Assembly: GCF_022179285.1 (NCBI RefSeq)
Contig: NZ_BPQO01000005.1
Span: 219,484 to 283,483 of the forward strand
DNA: 64,000 bases
Source: Methylobacterium hispanicum
GTDB taxonomy: Bacteria > Pseudomonadota > Alphaproteobacteria > Rhizobiales > Beijerinckiaceae
Direction of reading: 5' to 3'
In this document: piece after piece, positions 35,904 through 45,517 of the stretch
How positions within the stretch are numbered: position 1 is the first letter of the stretch
Layout of the letters: each line of letters begins with the position of its first letter
Notes under the pieces: model-generated
Told to the model about the DNA's origin: nothing
The model's database searches: none
Seen by the model: the letters and a program-made list of their open reading frames with translations, nothing else
Program-made: the position numbers and the translations under genes

Positions 35904-36307
35904 GTAATCGCCCGTCCGCGTTGTTCTTTCGAGAGCGTGCTCTCGCCTGCCGACGAGCAGCCGTTGTCCGGCCATCCCGTCACCTGGTCCAAGCGTAGCT
36001 CTTAACGGGATTCCCCTGCCAAGCAAACGCCGCCGGGGCCTCTCGCCTGGGGAATTTGCCGGGTCGTGGCCTTCGCGCCACTTAACGCCGGACGGGTTCC
36101 GGGAAGGATCGCCGAACAGGGTAAACCGCACGTAAATGCCGGCCGCGGAAGGTCTTTCCGGGCCGGCACACGATCACGTCAACGATTCGCAAAGGCTCTT
36201 GCGGCGGCTCTTCGGGGGGTACGATACCCCTCGAAACCCGGACCCGATCGCGGCGCAAAGACGGCGATGGTGCGGTGCCGGGAGGGCGGCGTCCCGCCCG
36301 TGCGCCC
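35904..36307. other. 404-bp rseP-bamA gap
   Basis: No gene is supported. It holds a palindrome CGAGAGCGTGCTCTCG (35930-35945) just before bamA, a strong hairpin at 36137-36168 and a smaller one GGGGTACGATACCCC (36216-36230). The bamA promoter should be here. Confidence 0.5.
36137..36168 (-). terminator. hairpin downstream of rseP
   Basis: TGCCGGCC (36137-36144) pairs with GGCCGGCA (36161-36168), and the inner GGAA/TTCC pairs as well. It lies 140 bp past the rseP stop on the minus strand and lacks a U-run. It may separate rseP transcription from bamA. Confidence 0.45.
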
Positions 36308-37465
36308 TCAGGTGTTGCGGCCCCAGGAGGCGCCGAGGTTCAGGATGTCGTTCCAGGCCGCGAACAGCATCAGCATCAGAACGAGGGCGAGGCCGATGCG
36401 GAATCCGATCTCCTGTGCCCGCTCGCTCAGGGGACGCCCGCGCACCACCTCGAAGGCGTAGAACAGGAGGTGCCCGCCATCGAGCAGCGGCACGGGGAAA
36501 AGATTCAGCAGGCCGATCGAGACCGAGAGGAGCGCCACCAGCCCGACGAGGCCGCCGACGCCGCCGGTCTTGGCCACCTCGCCCGAGACCCGCGCGATGC
36601 CGATCGGCCCGGAGAGCTGGTCGGCCGATTCCCGGCCGGTGGCGAGCTTGCCGAGATACGAGAAGGTGCGCTCGACCACGAAGTAGGTCTCGTGCACGCC
36701 GAGGTTCAGGGAGGCCAGCGGGCCGTACTCGACGAGGCGCGCCTCGGAGCCGTTCGGCGAGCGGATGCCGAGCCGCCCGACCCGGTGGCGGCCGAAGGGC
36801 GTGCGGTCCTCGTGCACGCGCGGCGTCGCCGTGATGGTGCGCTCGGCGCCGTCGCGCTCGATCGTGAAGAGCAGGGTGTTGCCGGCGCTGCCCGTCACCG
36901 TGCGGTACATCGCGTTGAAGTCGCGCACCGGCTGGCCGTCGATGGCCTTGATCAGGTCGCCGGCCTCGAAGCCGGCCTCGGCCGCCGCGCTGTTCGGCTC
37001 GACGGCGGCGACGCGGGCCGGCAATTCGTAGCGGCCGCCGAGCCAGATCGCGCCCGCGAAGAGCAGGATGGCGAGCAGGAAGTTGGCGATGGGGCCCGCC
37101 GCCACGATCGCGGCGCGCTTGGCTACCGGCTGGGTCGGGAAGCTCGTCGCCCGCTCCTGGGGGCTCATCCGGGCGAGCGCCTCGGGGTCGGGCACGCTGG
37201 CCCCGTTCACGTCGCCGTGGAACTTCACGTAGCCGCCGAGCGGGATGGCGCAGAGCTTCCAGCGGGTGCCGCGCCGGTCGTTGAAGCCGACGAGTTCCGG
37301 CCCGAAGCCGATTGAGAAGGCGTGGACGCCGACGCCGCACCAGCGGCCCACCAGGAAATGGCCCATCTCGTGGACGAAGACCACGATGGTCAGCACGATC
37401 AGGAACGGGATCACCGCGCCGAAGAAGCCGGTGGCGGTGCCGCCCATCGCGTTCAGGAAGTCCAT
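36308..37465 (-). CDS. rseP: site-2 protease RseP
   Basis: The 385-residue integral-membrane protease has the zinc motif HEMGH in the first segment (VVFVHEMGHFLVG, about residue 30), one clear PDZ domain (about 125-210, VEPNSAAAEAGFEAGDLIKAIDG), and the second zinc ligand motif NLFPVPLLDGGHLLF near residue 320. It cleaves anti-sigma factors within the membrane. ATG 37465 gives MDFLNAMGG. It lies upstream of bamA, the usual order, though cdsA and dxr are not in the following window sequence. Confidence 0.94.
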   Translation of the reverse strand: MDFLNAMGGTATGFFGAVIPFLIVLTIVVFVHEMGHFLVGRWCGVGVHAFSIGFGPELVGFNDRRGTRWKLCAIPLGGYVKFHGDVNGASVPDPEALARMSPQERATSFPTQPVAKRAAIVAAGPIANFLLAILLFAGAIWLGGRYELPARVAAVEPNSAAAEAGFEAGDLIKAIDGQPVRDFNAMYRTVTGSAGNTLLFTIERDGAERTITATPRVHEDRTPFGRHRVGRLGIRSPNGSEARLVEYGPLASLNLGVHETYFVVERTFSYLGKLATGRESADQLSGPIGIARVSGEVAKTGGVGGLVGLVALLSVSIGLLNLFPVPLLDGGHLLFYAFEVVRGRPLSERAQEIGFRIGLALVLMLMLFAAWNDILNLGASWGRNT

Positions 37466-37668
37466 CTCGTCGATCCTCAAGACCTCGACCGGGCGCCGCG
37501 ACGGCCGGACGGCCGTGCCGGCCGCGTGCGCTCTAGCAGATCGTGACGCTCGGGGGCCAACGCAAACCTGCGCGAGGGGGAGAGAGCGTCGCACGGCGCG
37601 CCGGCCTTGGCGAGCCCCCGCCCTCCGCTCTGCCCGCTATTCCCAAGGCGCCCCGCCCGGACGCAGCC

Positions 37669-38598
37669 TCAGGCGTGGCCGAGCAGGGTGAGCCAGGCGA
37701 TGGTGGTCACGGGCGCGATCAGCGTGGAGACCAGCACCGAGGCCGCGATCAGGCCGGTCTCGGTCTTGTAGCGCACAGCCAGCAGGTAGGCGTTGATGCC
37801 GACCGGCATCGCGGCGAACAGCGTCGCCACGCCCGCATAGGCCGGCGGCATCGCGAAGACGTGGAAGGCCAGAAGCCAGACGGCGAGCGGGTGCAGCACG
37901 CATTTCAGCACCGCCACGGCGATCGCGCCCGGCAGGTCGAACATCACCCGGTAGCGGCGCAGGCCGGCGCCCAGCGCCACCAGCGCGCAGGTCGAGGCGG
38001 TGGCCGCGAACGCGTCGAGGATCGCCTTCACGGGTCCGCCGGGCGTCAGGTGCAGGACCTTCAGCGCCATGCCGACGAGGAGCGCGACGAAGATCGGATT
38101 CTTCAGGAGCACCAGGGCGAGGCCGCGCAGGCGCACCAGCAGCGGCTTGTCGCCCTCGGCCTCGAGCAGGAAGGTGGCAAACCCCATCATGATCGGCAGG
38201 TGGACGGCGAGCAGCAGGAAGAGCGGGAAGGCGCCCTCGTCGCCGTAGGCCTGCAGGATCATCGGCACGCCGACGAAGATCGTGTTGGACTGGCTCGCCG
38301 CGAAGCCGTGCAGGATCGCGCCCTGCCGGCCGATCCCCGTGCGCCGCATCGCGATCAGGGAGCCCGCGAGCCAGGACAGGCCGGCGCCGCCGAAATACGA
38401 GATCCAGTAGGACCACGCGATCTCGCCATCGAGGCCCGGCCGCGTCAGGGTGACGATGATCAGCGCCGGCACGGCCACGGCGAAGACGTACTCGGACAGG
38501 CCGTCGCTGACGCGGTCGGAGAGCAGGCCCGCCACGGCCGCCGCCCAGCCGATCAGGATGATCCCGAAGATCGGGACGATGATCGTGAGGGCGTGCAC
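37669..38598 (-). CDS. AEC family transporter (auxin efflux carrier/malonate-type)
   Basis: The 309-residue protein has about ten membrane segments and the AEC pattern: TIIVPIFGIILIGWAA at the start, AIAWSYW, ILHGFAASQSNTIFVGVPMI, and the C-terminal GVATLFAAMPVGINAYLLA. The family includes malonate, malate and auxin-like carriers; the substrate is unknown. GTG 38598 best fits family starts; an ATG at 38646 is in frame. It diverges from the exonuclease gene with about 170 bp between. Confidence 0.82.
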   Translation of the reverse strand: MHALTIIVPIFGIILIGWAAAVAGLLSDRVSDGLSEYVFAVAVPALIIVTLTRPGLDGEIAWSYWISYFGGAGLSWLAGSLIAMRRTGIGRQGAILHGFAASQSNTIFVGVPMILQAYGDEGAFPLFLLLAVHLPIMMGFATFLLEAEGDKPLLVRLRGLALVLLKNPIFVALLVGMALKVLHLTPGGPVKAILDAFAATASTCALVALGAGLRRYRVMFDLPGAIAVAVLKCVLHPLAVWLLAFHVFAMPPAYAGVATLFAAMPVGINAYLLAVRYKTETGLIAASVLVSTLIAPVTTIAWLTLLGHA

Positions 38599-38769
38599 GG
38601 GCGGGTTCGGCTTCCGGGAGGCGAAGATCGGTCGCGCGCATACCATGTTCCGGCCGGGCCACACGGGGCGTGCGGCGCATGGCGCGTCTGCAACCTGACA
38701 GAACCGTCCGCCTGACCCCATTTCGGCCCGGATCCTGCGGGACAGGCCGGCTCCGGCTATGATCCACCG

Positions 38770-39627
38770 ATGACCACGATCGCGATCGATTTCGAGACGG
38801 CCAACGAGCGGCGCGACAGCGCCTGCGCGGTCGGCCTCGCCTGGATCGAGCACAGGCGCGTGGTCCGGCGGGAATCGCGGCTGATCCGGCCGCCGGAGCT
38901 GCGCTTCGCGCCCGGCAACATCCGGGTCCACGGCATCCTGCCGGCGGACGTGCGGGATCGACCCGGCTTCGCCGCGGTGATGGCGGAGTTCATGCCCGAC
39001 CTCGCGGCCGGCACGATCCTGGCGCACAACGCCAGCTTCGACATCGGCGTGCTGCGCGCATCGCTCCACGCCTGCGGGCAGGCGGCGCCGCCGCTGGCCT
39101 ATCTGTGCACCGTGCAGGTGGCCCGGCGCGTCTTCCCGGATCCCGCCGGCTGCGGGCTCGCCAAGGTCGCGGGCCGCCTCGGGATCCGGTTCAGCCACCA
39201 CGACGCGGGCGACGACGCCTATGCCTGCGCCGAGATCGCGCTCGCGGCGATGCGCGAGACGGAGACGGTGGACATCGCGGGCCTGAGCCGCGCCATCGCC
39301 CTGCCGCTCACCCGGATCGACGGCGGCCCTCCCCCACCGCCGCGCCCGCCGCGCGGGCCGATCGCCGAGCGGGCGCTGCGGACGTTCCGGCCGGCGGAGC
39401 CCGCACGCCCGCGCTTCGCCGTCCGGGGCAGCACCGGCAACCGCTACGAGGTCACGCTGGACGAGCGGGCGGGCGCCTTGAGCCTGCGCTGCACCTGCAT
39501 GGCCGGTCGCCACGGGATGCGCTGCCGCCACGTGAAGGCGCTCGCGGTCGGCGACGTGACGGACCTGCTCTCGGACAACGCGGCGGATCTGGCGCGGGTG
39601 CTGGGGCTGCTGGCGGCGGTGCCGTAG
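38770..39627 (+). CDS. DnaQ-like 3'-5' exonuclease with SWIM-like tail
   Basis: The 285-residue protein has a DEDDh exonuclease domain: AIDFETAN (residues 5-12), LAHNASFDIG (about 82-91) and FSHHDAGDDAYA (about 143-154), supplying the metal-binding acids and catalytic His. After a Pro-rich linker (about 183-195) comes a C-terminal module with CTCMAGRHGMRCRH (about 240-253), matching the CxC...CxH zinc pattern of SWIM domains. The combination suggests an exonuclease targeted to DNA or protein through zinc binding. It converges on the DUF6883 gene with a 10-bp gap. The role is unknown. Confidence 0.8.
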   Translation: MTTIAIDFETANERRDSACAVGLAWIEHRRVVRRESRLIRPPELRFAPGNIRVHGILPADVRDRPGFAAVMAEFMPDLAAGTILAHNASFDIGVLRASLHACGQAAPPLAYLCTVQVARRVFPDPAGCGLAKVAGRLGIRFSHHDAGDDAYACAEIALAAMRETETVDIAGLSRAIALPLTRIDGGPPPPPRPPRGPIAERALRTFRPAEPARPRFAVRGSTGNRYEVTLDERAGALSLRCTCMAGRHGMRCRHVKALAVGDVTDLLSDNAADLARVLGLLAAVP

Positions 39628-39637
39628 TTCACGCGGT

Positions 39638-39979
39638 CTAAACCGGGAAGGCCGTGATCAAGCGGATCGGGCCGGTGCTGCCATGGTTTAGCATCCAACT
39701 GGTTCTGATCGTCGGTGCGCGGCCGTCGGGCGTGTGGAGTGGCCCATCCACCTCGAAGTGGATGCCCCACTCGTCGGCCCAAGTTTCGCGAATCAGATTC
39801 TCGATTGCGTGCTCTCGAAGGGCGGAGGCCAAGCCTTCCGGCTGGTCCGGATCGAAGCCGAAGCGAACAAAGAACGCCGCCTTCGCAGCGGCTTCTGGAC
39901 CATTATCAAAACAGAGGAGATAGCGGGTGATCTTGAGCAGCGGGACATCGACCCGGCTCAGCACCCTGTCGGACGCCAT
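39638..39979 (-). CDS. DUF6883 domain protein
   Basis: The 113-residue protein fits the DUF6883 pattern: KITRYLLCFDNGPEAAAKAAFFVRFGF, HFEVDGPLHTPDGRAPTIRTSWML and a C-terminal RLITAFPV. The domain is common in bacterial toxin/immunity-type and phage-linked genes, function unknown. It starts 7 bp after the DUF4926 gene, a recurring pair. The region is less GC-rich than its neighbours, a sign of transfer. Confidence 0.75.
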   Translation of the reverse strand: MASDRVLSRVDVPLLKITRYLLCFDNGPEAAAKAAFFVRFGFDPDQPEGLASALREHAIENLIRETWADEWGIHFEVDGPLHTPDGRAPTIRTSWMLNHGSTGPIRLITAFPV

Positions 39980-39985
39980 AGATGC

Positions 39986-40213
39986 CTACCGCAGAGCGGT
40001 TAGATCTTCGGCCCGCACTGTCAGGACAGCCTGCACGGGATCGACGAACTCCACGATGCAGGCCTGTCCGCCACCGAGGATCTCGACCACGGTGCCGGCC
40101 GCGCCTGCCGGGACCCGCGTGCCGTCCCGCGCCTGCCGCTCAGCCCGCAAGCGAGCCCTGCCGAGAAAGGACAGGGCTCCGGACTTGGTCAGGATGTCTG
40201 GCTCGTTCGTCAT
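39986..40213 (-). CDS. DUF4926 domain protein
   Basis: The 75-residue protein contains VPAGAAGTVVEILGGGQACIVEFVD, the beta-rich DUF4926 core, and no signal. DUF4926 genes are often beside DUF6883 genes, as here, and the pair may form a toxin-antitoxin or immunity unit; that is inference. ATG 40213. Confidence 0.65.
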   Translation of the reverse strand: MTNEPDILTKSGALSFLGRARLRAERQARDGTRVPAGAAGTVVEILGGGQACIVEFVDPVQAVLTVRAEDLTALR

Positions 40214-40258
40214 GCCCCCAAGATGAGCCGACGAACGCCCACCGGCAAGGGCGCCCCG

Positions 40259-42460
40259 TCAGGCCGCCTGCTTCCCCGCCGTGCCGTAGAAGGTGCCACC
40301 ATCCCGGGCCATCGCCAGGACGTTCTCCGGCACGCTGAAGCGGGCGCCGTGCTTGGCCTCGAGCGACTGGGCGAGCGCCACGAAGGTCTGCGCGCCCATG
40401 AAGTCGATGTAGGAGAGCGCCCCCCCGGTGAACGGCGCGAAGCCGAAACCGAGGATCGAGCCGACATCGGCCTCGCGCGGATCGACCACCACGCCCTCGC
40501 CCACCGTGCGGGCGGCCTCCAGCGCCTGGACCACGAGCAGGCGGTGCTTCAGCTCGGCGAAATCGACCGCGTCCGGATCGAGATGCGTCGGCTGAAGATC
40601 CTTCAGGCCCGGCCAGAGGCGCTTCGGGGCGCCCTCCGGATAGTCGTAGAAGCCCTTGCGGTTCTTGCGCCCGAGCCGGCCCTGGTTCTCCACCAGCTCG
40701 ACCAGGAGCTGCTTCTGGCCGGGATCGACCGCGTCGGGCCCGAGCTGCGCCTCGGTGGCCCGGGCGATCTTGAGTCCGAGATCCAGCGCGACCTCGTCGT
40801 TGAGCGAGAGCGGGCCCACCGGCATGCCGGCCTGTCGGCCCGCGCTCTCGATCATCGCGGGCGGGACGCCCTCCAAGAGCATCTTGTGGCCCTCGAGCAG
40901 GTAGGCCGTGACGCAGCGGTTGGCGAAGAAGCCGCGGGAATCGTTGACCACGATCGGCGTCTTCTTCACGGCGCGGACGTAGTCGAGCGCGGTCGCCACC
41001 GCCCGGTCGCCGGTGGCGCGGCCGCGGATGATCTCGACCAGCATCATCTTCTCGACGGGCGAGAAGAAGTGGATGCCCACGAACTGCTCGGGCCGGGCGC
41101 TCGCCTCGGCGAGGCCGCTGATCGGCAGCGTCGAGGTGTTCGAGGCGAAGATGGCATCCGGGCCGATCGCGGCCTCGACCTGACGGATCACCTCGGCCTT
41201 GACCTTCGGATCCTCGAACACCGCCTCGATGACCAGTTCGCAATCCCTGAGGTCGGCGTAGTCGGCCGAGGTCGTGATGCGCGCGAGCAGCGCCTCGCGG
41301 TCGGCCGTCTTGGCGCGGCCCCGGTTGATCTGGTCGGTGACGAGCTTGTGGGCGTAGGCCTTGCCCTTCTCGGCCGCCTCGATCGACTGGTCGATCAGCA
41401 CCACGTCGAGCCCGGCATTGGCCGAGACGTAGGCGACGCCCGCGCCCATGAAGCCGGCGCCGACCACGCCGACCCGCTTCAGGGCGGTGGGCGGCACGTC
41501 CTTGGGCCGGCGCGCGCCCTTGTTGAGCTCGCCCATCGAGATGAACAGGGTGCGGATCATCGCCTGCGCCTCGCTGGTGCGCAGGATCATCGCGAAGTAC
41601 CGGCTCTCGACCTTGAGGGCGAGGTCCATCGGCAGCTGCAGGCCCTCGTAGACCGAGGCCAGGATCGCCTTGGCGGCCGGATAGTTGTCGTGCGTCTCGC
41701 GACGGTAGATCGCGTTGGCGGGCGGCCAGATCATCATGCCGGCCGGCGAGTAGACCTTGCCGGACGGCGCCTTGAACTTCGGCACGTCCCAGGGCGCTAC
41801 GGCCGAGCCGCCGCCGAGAATCCACGCCTTGGCCTGGGCGACGATCTCGTCCTTCGGCGCGACGGCGTGGACGAGACCCATGCCCTTGGCCATCTGCGGC
41901 CGGATCTGCTCGCCCTTGAACAGCATCTGCAGGGCGTCGCCCGTCTGCATCAGGCGCGCGACGCGCTGGGTGCCGCCGCCGCCCGGGAACAGGCCGACCT
42001 TGATCTCCGGCAGGCCGACGCGGGTCTTGGGATCGTCCGAGGCGACGCGGTGATGGCAGGCCAGCGCCAGCTCGAAGGCGCCGCCGAGGCAGATGCCGCT
42101 GATCGCGGCCGCGAAGGGCTTGCCGCAGGTCTCGAGCCGCCGGAACAGCAGCGAGAGGCGGCGCGATTCCTCGAAGAAGCGGACCATCGCCGCCTCCTCG
42201 CCCGCCGTCGCCCGCAGCTCCTCGTAGGCGCGGCCGAGACCCTGCAGCATGGTCAGGTCGGCGCCGCCGGAGAAGTTGTCCTTGCCCGAGGTGATGACGC
42301 AACCTTTGATCGCAGCATCTTCAGATACAATCTGGACGATCTGGGCCAGATCATCCATCACCCCCTCGGTGATGACGTTCATCGAGCGGCCCGGCATGTC
42401 CCAGGTCGCCAGCGCGACGCCGTCGGCATCGGTCTCGAAGCGGAAGTTCTTCAGATCCAT
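40259..42460 (-). CDS. fadJ: multifunctional fatty-acid oxidation protein FadJ/FadB
   Basis: The 733-residue protein joins an enoyl-CoA hydratase domain (about 1-190; SGKDNFSGGADLTML and ICLGGAFELALACH) to a 3-hydroxyacyl-CoA dehydrogenase (NAD motif VGVVGAGFMGAGVA near residue 330 and C-terminal dehydrogenase domains). It turns trans-2-enoyl-CoA into 3-ketoacyl-CoA in beta-oxidation. ATG 42460 gives MDLKNFRF. The matching thiolase lies nearby (43985-45193), separated by the divergent EAL gene and DUF2059 gene. Confidence 0.93.
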   Translation of the reverse strand: MDLKNFRFETDADGVALATWDMPGRSMNVITEGVMDDLAQIVQIVSEDAAIKGCVITSGKDNFSGGADLTMLQGLGRAYEELRATAGEEAAMVRFFEESRRLSLLFRRLETCGKPFAAAISGICLGGAFELALACHHRVASDDPKTRVGLPEIKVGLFPGGGGTQRVARLMQTGDALQMLFKGEQIRPQMAKGMGLVHAVAPKDEIVAQAKAWILGGGSAVAPWDVPKFKAPSGKVYSPAGMMIWPPANAIYRRETHDNYPAAKAILASVYEGLQLPMDLALKVESRYFAMILRTSEAQAMIRTLFISMGELNKGARRPKDVPPTALKRVGVVGAGFMGAGVAYVSANAGLDVVLIDQSIEAAEKGKAYAHKLVTDQINRGRAKTADREALLARITTSADYADLRDCELVIEAVFEDPKVKAEVIRQVEAAIGPDAIFASNTSTLPISGLAEASARPEQFVGIHFFSPVEKMMLVEIIRGRATGDRAVATALDYVRAVKKTPIVVNDSRGFFANRCVTAYLLEGHKMLLEGVPPAMIESAGRQAGMPVGPLSLNDEVALDLGLKIARATEAQLGPDAVDPGQKQLLVELVENQGRLGRKNRKGFYDYPEGAPKRLWPGLKDLQPTHLDPDAVDFAELKHRLLVVQALEAARTVGEGVVVDPREADVGSILGFGFAPFTGGALSYIDFMGAQTFVALAQSLEAKHGARFSVPENVLAMARDGGTFYGTAGKQAA

Positions 42461-42555
42461 CTCACGTCCTCGCGTCTGGCAGGGGCGGGTCTTAAGGTTT
42501 CGGTGAGGTTGCCGGGCCATGGTCGCGGCCGGGGGCACGAGAGAAAAACTGTGCC

Positions 42556-43338
42556 ATGAAGACTGCCCAAGCCTGCCGTGCCTGCCGGGACGGCGCGGAG
42601 CTCGACTTCGCCTTCACCATGGCGTTCCAGCCGATCCTCGACCTCCGGGCCGGCACGGTCTGGGGCTACGAGGCGCTGGTGCGCGGGCCCGAGGGCCAGG
42701 GCGCCGGCACGATCCTCGACCGGGTGACGGACGAGACCCGCTACCGCTTCGACCAAGCGGCTCGGGTGAAGGCGATCGAGCTGGCCGGCCGTTTGTTCCC
42801 GCGCGGCGGGGCGGAGCGGCTGTCCATCAACTTCATGCCGAACGCGGTCTACGAACCCAACGCCTGCATCCGCGCCTCGCTGGAGGCGGCCCGCCGCGTC
42901 GGCTTCGGGCACGAGCGCATCATGTTCGAGTTCACCGAGAACGAGCGCTTTCGCGACACCGCGCACGTCCGGAATATCGTTTCCGCCTACCGGCGCCAGG
43001 GCTTCTTGACGGCGCTCGACGATTTCGGGGCCGGCTTCGCGGGCCTCTCCCTGCTCGCGAACTTCCGGCCGGACCTCATCAAGATCGACATGGACCTGCT
43101 GCGCGGCATCGACGCGGATGCCGGACGTCAGGCCATCGTCGCCGGCCTGATCGCGATCGCGCGGGCGCTCGGCGTCACGGTGCTCGCCGAGGGCGTCGAG
43201 ACCGCGGCGGAGTGCGAGACCCTGCGCGGGCTCGGCGTCGGCCTGTTCCAGGGCTATCATTTCGCCAAGCCCCTCCTCGAAGGCCTGCCGGCGGTTGCGG
43301 GCTTCCGGGTCGATCCGGCTGCCGCGATGGTGGCGTGA
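42556..43338 (+). CDS. EAL-domain c-di-GMP phosphodiesterase
   Basis: The 260-residue single-domain protein keeps the key EAL residues: GYEALVRG, INFMPN, FEFTEN, DDFGAGFAG, IKIDMDLL and EGVETAAE. This suggests an active enzyme hydrolysing c-di-GMP to pGpG. The N-terminus has CRACRD, a possible metal or redox site, and no sensory domain. It sits alone on the plus strand between fadJ and DUF2059. It could oppose the PleD cyclase, but no direct link is seen. Confidence 0.9.
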   Translation: MKTAQACRACRDGAELDFAFTMAFQPILDLRAGTVWGYEALVRGPEGQGAGTILDRVTDETRYRFDQAARVKAIELAGRLFPRGGAERLSINFMPNAVYEPNACIRASLEAARRVGFGHERIMFEFTENERFRDTAHVRNIVSAYRRQGFLTALDDFGAGFAGLSLLANFRPDLIKIDMDLLRGIDADAGRQAIVAGLIAIARALGVTVLAEGVETAAECETLRGLGVGLFQGYHFAKPLLEGLPAVAGFRVDPAAAMVA

Positions 43339-43365
43339 GATCCGCACCCGCCGGCCTTCCACGGC

Positions 43366-43872
43366 CTACTTGGCGGGCGCCGGGGCCGGGCTCGGCGCCG
43401 CGGCGGGCGGGCTGCCGGGCTGCGGGCCCTCGCCGCCGGCGGCGGCGACCGCCAGCATGTTGAGCAGCTTCGTCACCGAGCCCTGCGAGATCGCCGTCAC
43501 GCTGGAGGACGGGTCGGCGTTGAGGGCCTGGAACTTCTGGTAGGTCTTGTCGTCGTAGATCTCGTTGAGGTGCTTCAGCTCGGTGAGACTGAACTTGCCG
43601 GCATATTCCTTGGAGAGACCCTCGACCATCACCTCGCGCTGGCGGTCGAACTCGGCGTTGAGTTCCTTGCGCACGGCGTCGGCCTTCTGGTCGGGCATCG
43701 CCGCCACGGTCTTCTCCAGGGCCGCGCCGAAGCCGGTCTGCAGGTTCTTGATCAGGGTCTTCGAGACGAGGGTCTTGGCCTCCGCGATCTTGTCGGCAGC
43801 CTCGTCGGCGCGCGCGGCGAGCGGCAGCGCGAGGGCGGTCGTCAGGCAGAGGGTGGCGATGAGGCGCGTCAT
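43366..43872 (-). CDS. DUF2059 periplasmic protein
   Basis: The 168-residue product has a signal peptide (MTRLIATLCLTTALALPLAARA) and a helical DUF2059 core with LSKEYAGKFSLTELKHLNEIYDDKTYQKFQAL, then a Pro/Ala-rich tail. Function is unknown. The ATG at 43872 is preferred over 43890 because GGGAG lies eight bases before it. It follows the thiolase gene. Confidence 0.82.
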   Translation of the reverse strand: MTRLIATLCLTTALALPLAARADEAADKIAEAKTLVSKTLIKNLQTGFGAALEKTVAAMPDQKADAVRKELNAEFDRQREVMVEGLSKEYAGKFSLTELKHLNEIYDDKTYQKFQALNADPSSSVTAISQGSVTKLLNMLAVAAAGGEGPQPGSPPAAAPSPAPAPAK

Positions 43873-43984
43873 CTGAAGCGTTTCTCCCATGAGGCTTCGG
43901 TTCCGCCTTGCTCGGCGGTCGCGTCGGCCTCTAGCAGCGTTTGGCACGCGAGGGGAGCGGCCGGCCCGGCCGCTCCCGCGACCG

Positions 43985-45193
<1,209 letters not shown>

Positions 45194-45275
45194 CTGATTC
45201 TCCTTGCACCGCCCCGCTCACGAGCAGGTCTCGGCGCCTCTTGGCACAGGTGCGGGCAGCGCCCGCCCGATCTCT

Positions 45276-45503
45276 TCAGATCTCGATGTCGCCGAGGCGG
45301 CGGTCGAGTTCGGCGACGTGGGCGCGCCAGGCATCCCCGTTCGCCGTGTCGGCCCACAGCTCCGCGAGTTCCGAGCCGTCATCCGTCACGCGGGCGAGCG
45401 CCGCGCGGGCCTGGCCGATCAGGCGGACGCCATCGTTGCGCAGAACGATCCGCCGGTCGAGAGCACCGTCGCTGTCGAACGATCCCATGCCCCAGCTGCC
45501 CAT
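45276..45503 (-). CDS. small DUF4259-like protein
   Basis: The 75-residue protein begins MGSWGMGSFDSDGALD, the start of DUF4259 proteins, but is shorter than usual and lacks their longer C-terminal part. Function unknown. It starts 14 bp after the acyl-CoA dehydrogenase stop and so probably shares its mRNA. An ATG at 45488 is also in frame. Confidence 0.6.
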   Translation of the reverse strand: MGSWGMGSFDSDGALDRRIVLRNDGVRLIGQARAALARVTDDGSELAELWADTANGDAWRAHVAELDRRLGDIEI

Positions 45504-45517
45504 CGGCCGGGATCCCG

